Origin: Treponema succinifaciens DSM 2489 | GTDB taxonomy: Bacteria; Spirochaetota; Spirochaetia; Treponematales; Treponemataceae | DNA: 64,000 bases | NCBI RefSeq assembly: GCF_000195275.1 | Contig: NC_015385.1 | Coordinates: 744,001-808,000, forward strand | Reading direction: 5' to 3' | Shown here: piece after piece, positions 61,151-64,000 of the stretch | Layout: each line of letters starts with the position of its first letter | Position numbering within the stretch: the stretch's first letter is position 1 | The notes under the pieces: generated by a model | The model's input: only the letters and a program-made list of their open reading frames with translations | Databases searched by the model: none | Told to the model about the DNA's origin: nothing | Translations under genes and position numbers: made by a program

Positions 61151-61771
61151 ATGGAATGTAATAGCTCTACTAAAAAAATCTTTTCTTTCGTTACCAAAGC
61201 TGGAGAACGCAGGAAAACAAGAAAGTCTTCAACTCCCTCACAAATAATCCCACTTGACGAGCAGACAAAGAACGACTTTGAGTTACGACACGATACAAAG
61301 CTCAAGGATACTATGATTTACCTTGACCCGGATTACAAATTCATATTAAGTCCTGCACTTCTGGGCTTTGCCGTCGAAAACAGAATCCACATAAGAAAAA
61401 GCAAGTATAATCCGGGCTCGACTGAAACCGACCAAATCGTTGAGCATGAGCTCACCCATGTCCAGCAGTATTCAGAAGGACGCATAAATGAATCCGTTGA
61501 TGAGCTTGAAATGGAGGCAAATTTCAACGAGACGCTTCACCTTCACAACGGCGAGGAAGTCCGGTATGTTGAGTATGCTCCCGGGAAATACTGGGAAACC
61601 ACAGAAAAAGAGTACAAAATATTCCTGAATAAGGTTGCCACAGAATTTGAACACAATGTAGAAAGCAATTTGCGAAGCATGGCCAATGCGGAACAGCTGC
61701 GATATTTGCTTTCCCTGCAGGAATGGGCACAAGACATGTTCGATGAACCTTTCAGTTTAAGGAGATGGTAG
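61151..61771 (+). CDS. DUF4157-like HEXXH protein of toxin locus (copy 2)
   Basis: 206 residues, identical to the protein at 44192 except for a final W (TGG TAG in place of TGA). EHELTH zinc motif present. First gene of the second polymorphic toxin cassette. Confidence 0.75.
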   Translation: MECNSSTKKIFSFVTKAGERRKTRKSSTPSQIIPLDEQTKNDFELRHDTKLKDTMIYLDPDYKFILSPALLGFAVENRIHIRKSKYNPGSTETDQIVEHELTHVQQYSEGRINESVDELEMEANFNETLHLHNGEEVRYVEYAPGKYWETTEKEYKIFLNKVATEFEHNVESNLRSMANAEQLRYLLSLQEWAQDMFDEPFSLRRW

Positions 61772-61775
61772 CAGA

Positions 61776-61973
61776 ATGACAGAAGAAGAGCGGATGCTGA
61801 TTGTCAACGAGCATTACGAGCAGGACAAAGCCCGACTCACGAAAGACGAGATGAAATTCGGCAACATGAACTACTACCTCAAAAAGGAAGAGTATATAAG
61901 GAAACACCTCTGGAAAACCGAGAAGGAGTTCAATACCGACATAATAAGAGCCATGAAGGAAAGGATAAGGTAA
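61776..61973 (+). CDS. 65-aa charged protein of toxin locus (copy 3)
   Basis: One substitution from copy 1 (IVNEHY). TAATG overlap with T4. Confidence 0.75.
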   Translation: MTEEERMLIVNEHYEQDKARLTKDEMKFGNMNYYLKKEEYIRKHLWKTEKEFNTDIIRAMKERIR

Positions 61974-63397
61974 TGGCAGCGGAATCGCTCACAAGAAGCA
62001 GTGCTATAAATCTCATAAACGGCTCCATAGACAGCTTTATGTTTTCCCATGCCTGTTACTGCACCAGCAACATGGAGAGTCTGTCGGAAGATGATTTAGA
62101 ACTTTATGATCAGATGCACGAGGTCATTTCCATACTTAATGATGATGAAGATTACAGGCATGACCTTGAAACAATGCCACTTGAAGACCTGAAAGAATTC
62201 CTTTTAATGTGCAGGAAAATGGCAGACAACAACAATCTGTCATTGAAATCGGAATTCCCACAGGGGAATTTTGAAATCGTTGAGGATGAAAAGACAGAAA
62301 CAGAATTGAATCCTGACAAAATCGAGAATGAGAAATCTTTCTGGAACACATTATGGGGAGCACTGCAGGGCGAATACAACGATAACCCGACAGGAACGGA
62401 AATCCTCATCGATATGGGGCTGAACTTCATTCCTGGAGTCGGTCAGGTCTGCGATGCCCGTGATATAACAGCCTGCCTCAAAAAACTTGTCATAGACAGA
62501 CGCGTGAACGAAGTTATGATTTGGGTAACGCTGCTTTTAACGGCAATTGGCTGCGTTCCTTATGCAGGAGATGTGATAAAGGCGGGCTGCAAGGCAATCA
62601 TAAAAGGGGCGGACGATGCAGTCCTGAAAGTCCTGCGGAAGCTCGATGCGGACGATGTGCAGAAGGCGTTCAAGATACTAAAGACTAAGTTCACGACAAG
62701 CATAGACGATGCGACCGTAATGGTAAACAAATGGATTGAGAAAGCTGGTAACTCAAAGTACGGGAGCAAGGTAAACGAGGTTCTTGCAGGAGCCAACGAG
62801 AATTTGAAGAAGGCCTCTGATTTCGTCAGTAATAAGATTGACGAGTTTGAAGAAAAAGTTTTTGGGAAGGGCAAGAAATCACGACTAAAGAAAAATAATT
62901 CTGAAACACCAAAAATTGAGAACTTAGGTTCAAAGGAATTTACTACAGAACCATTCGAAAAAGATGGAAAATTAAAACCTAACATAAAATACTCAGTCGG
63001 TGAGCATAAATATTTATACGAAACGGATGAATTTGGTAGGATTTGTAATTGTTCTGCTGATGAATTGCATTTGAAAAAACATCTTGAAAGATTAAAACAT
63101 AATCCTAACACACCAGGTAAGCTAGGCGGAGACCATGCTGGTCATCTTATTGCTGATGTATTTGGAGGATCTCCAGAACTTGACAATATTGTTTCACAGG
63201 CAAAAGATGTAAATTTAAAACAGTATCGTGAGATTGAAAGGGAGTGGGAAAAAGCATTAAAAAAAGTACCGCCTGATGAAATTACTGATTTAAAGATAGA
63301 AATCTTATATGATGGTAATGGAGCAAGACCTACTGCATTCAAGATAGAATATTGTATTAATGGCGATTTAGTTGATGTGCCACCAATATATAATTAA
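61973..63397 (+). CDS. Polymorphic toxin T4, DNA/RNA non-specific endonuclease tip
   Basis: 474 residues. 1-107 is the common N-terminus, 108-118 shared with T2. 120-300 is a pre-toxin region with glycine-rich hydrophobic stretches (MGLNFIPGVGQVCDARDITACL, LLLTAIGCVPYAGDVIKAGCKA). The C-terminal tip (about 320-474) is an Endonuclease_NS_2 type nuclease: YLYETDEFGRI, GKLGGDHAGHLIADVFGGSPELDNIVSQ (D387, H388, H391) and REIEREWEKAL. It would degrade nucleic acid in the target cell. GC falls sharply at about 62880, where the tip begins. A YezG-like immunity gene follows after 19 bases. Confidence 0.8.
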   Translation: MAAESLTRSSAINLINGSIDSFMFSHACYCTSNMESLSEDDLELYDQMHEVISILNDDEDYRHDLETMPLEDLKEFLLMCRKMADNNNLSLKSEFPQGNFEIVEDEKTETELNPDKIENEKSFWNTLWGALQGEYNDNPTGTEILIDMGLNFIPGVGQVCDARDITACLKKLVIDRRVNEVMIWVTLLLTAIGCVPYAGDVIKAGCKAIIKGADDAVLKVLRKLDADDVQKAFKILKTKFTTSIDDATVMVNKWIEKAGNSKYGSKVNEVLAGANENLKKASDFVSNKIDEFEEKVFGKGKKSRLKKNNSETPKIENLGSKEFTTEPFEKDGKLKPNIKYSVGEHKYLYETDEFGRICNCSADELHLKKHLERLKHNPNTPGKLGGDHAGHLIADVFGGSPELDNIVSQAKDVNLKQYREIEREWEKALKKVPPDEITDLKIEILYDGNGARPTAFKIEYCINGDLVDVPPIYN

Positions 63398-63416
63398 TCA
63401 AAGGAGAAAATAGAAA

Positions 63417-63866
63417 ATGTTTGAAGATGAATTTACAGAGATACAGACTGATATGGTTGATATTTGTAATGAATATTCATGCGGAGTTGCAGATAAAGTA
63501 TTTGTATACGCTGCGAATGAAGGATTAATTTTAACACAACATTTTTATAGTCTAAACAATTGTTTATATAAATGTAGCAAATTAAATAATGCAGGATTAC
63601 AAACAGAATTCGATGTTTCAATTGATTGTCAAAGACAAGTCTTAAAAGTTTTAAATGACAATGTAAAAAAAATACAAACTCTTTGTGAAAAATATAATCA
63701 ACCTATACCAAAACTTATGAAACTTGTGTATGAACCAAAAACAAAAAAATTCAATGCAGACTACAAATATGATAATCAAACAACAGATGATGTTTCTGTA
63801 TTCGATAATTATAATTCATGGTTTGAAGAAGAAAAAATAAAACTCGAATCCTCAAGCCAAGAATAA
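63417..63866 (+). CDS. YezG/DUF600-like immunity protein for T4
   Basis: The 149-residue cytosolic acidic protein contains NEYSCGVADKVFVYAANEG, then LKVLNDNVKKIQTLCEKYNQPIPKLMKLVYEPKTKKFNADYKYDNQ. This resembles the DUF600 (YezG) immunity family that protects against nuclease toxins. GGAG precedes the ATG. Cytosolic location fits a nuclease target. Confidence 0.65.
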   Translation: MFEDEFTEIQTDMVDICNEYSCGVADKVFVYAANEGLILTQHFYSLNNCLYKCSKLNNAGLQTEFDVSIDCQRQVLKVLNDNVKKIQTLCEKYNQPIPKLMKLVYEPKTKKFNADYKYDNQTTDDVSVFDNYNSWFEEEKIKLESSSQE

Positions 63867-63869
63867 AAA

Positions 63870-64000
63870 CTCCTGCTCACTGCTATTGGCTGCGTTCCGT
63901 ATGCTGGCGATGTGGTAAAAGCTGGCTGCAAGGCAATCATAAAGGGAGCTGATGACATCGTTCTGAAAATCCTGCGAAAACTCGATGCGGAGGATGTGCA
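63870..64000 (+). pseudogene. Second toxin fragment after the immunity gene (cut by window end)
   Basis: A frame without start (LLLTAIGCVPYAGDVVKAGCKAIIKGADDIVLKILRKLDAEDV) begins four bases after the immunity stop and matches T4 residues from about 187. It is the 5' edge of an orphan toxin module with its trunk missing, homologous but not identical to T4. It continues beyond the window. Confidence 0.75.

Noticed and set aside
1-64000. Integron integrase gene or attI site
   Set aside because: No tyrosine recombinase with the integron-specific insert is visible on either strand; the platform must lie outside the window.

Overview
The window is AT-rich (roughly 30-35% GC by eye) and is almost entirely a chromosomal-integron gene-cassette array. 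Cassettes read on the plus strand and are separated by recognisable attC recombination sites. Each site has a 3' half-core ending in AAC, an imperfect stem with extra-helical bases, a variable GC-rich hairpin (usually with a TCAAG loop), and a closing GTTAxxx core. I count 23 attC sites or remnants. No integron integrase, tRNA, rRNA or CRISPR is visible. The array style, the lipoprotein and signal-peptide genes and the base composition suggest a Treponema-like spirochaete. That is an inference from style, not proof.

Layout. 1-1440: TM2 protein, DUF2752 protein, DUF2281/VapC pair (partly outside the window). 1440-4650: secreted protein, NERD nuclease (with an IS982 element at its stop codon), PD-(D/E)XK-like protein. 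4702-9785: two acyltransferases and a ToxIN/AbiQ type III toxin-antitoxin locus whose toxin gene is split by an IS1595-family element. 11476-14657: SinI-like restriction-modification plus two further genes. 16346-18803: two acyltransferases. 18855-19769: PLD-family nuclease. 19889-22665: EcoRII/Dcm-like restriction-modification. 24356-25537: unknown gene and higBA. 27228-30603: DUF4424/YARHG-like secreted protein split by a second IS1595 copy. 30653-32815: BsaWI-like restriction-modification. 34505-35678: acyltransferase. 35730-38197: a lipoprotein, a secreted protein and an ORF-less cassette. 38247-42406: ankyrin/YD-like proteins, an AbrB/PIN toxin-antitoxin pair and a RibD-like reductase. 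44097-54963 and 61056-64000: two very large cassettes carrying a polymorphic toxin/immunity locus. 56653-59364: a second copy of the first cassette, a small membrane protein and mazEF.

Eight near-identical 1637-1639 bp IS110-family (IS1111-group) elements lie in attC sites. All have the same orientation and sit at the same position in the attC right arm; four have intact transposases and four are frameshifted. Several flanking attC halves do not match each other, which suggests recombination between IS copies has reshuffled the array.

How the genes fit together: the cargo is mostly stabilisation and conflict functions. There are five classes of toxin-antitoxin module, three type II restriction-modification systems with C5 methyltransferases, stand-alone nuclease-like proteins, surface-modifying acyltransferases and a toxin/immunity array. 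The toxin locus is built from a DUF4157-like HEXXH protein, a 65-aa charged protein and effectors sharing a fixed 107-residue N-terminus with exchangeable C-terminal toxin domains. It also has lipoprotein or membrane immunity candidates and orphan toxin tips. This locus, the conserved palindromic hairpin at the 5' end of nearly every cassette, a structured repeat placed just upstream of many attC sites, and a pair of RBS-sequestering leaders are the most novel-looking items.
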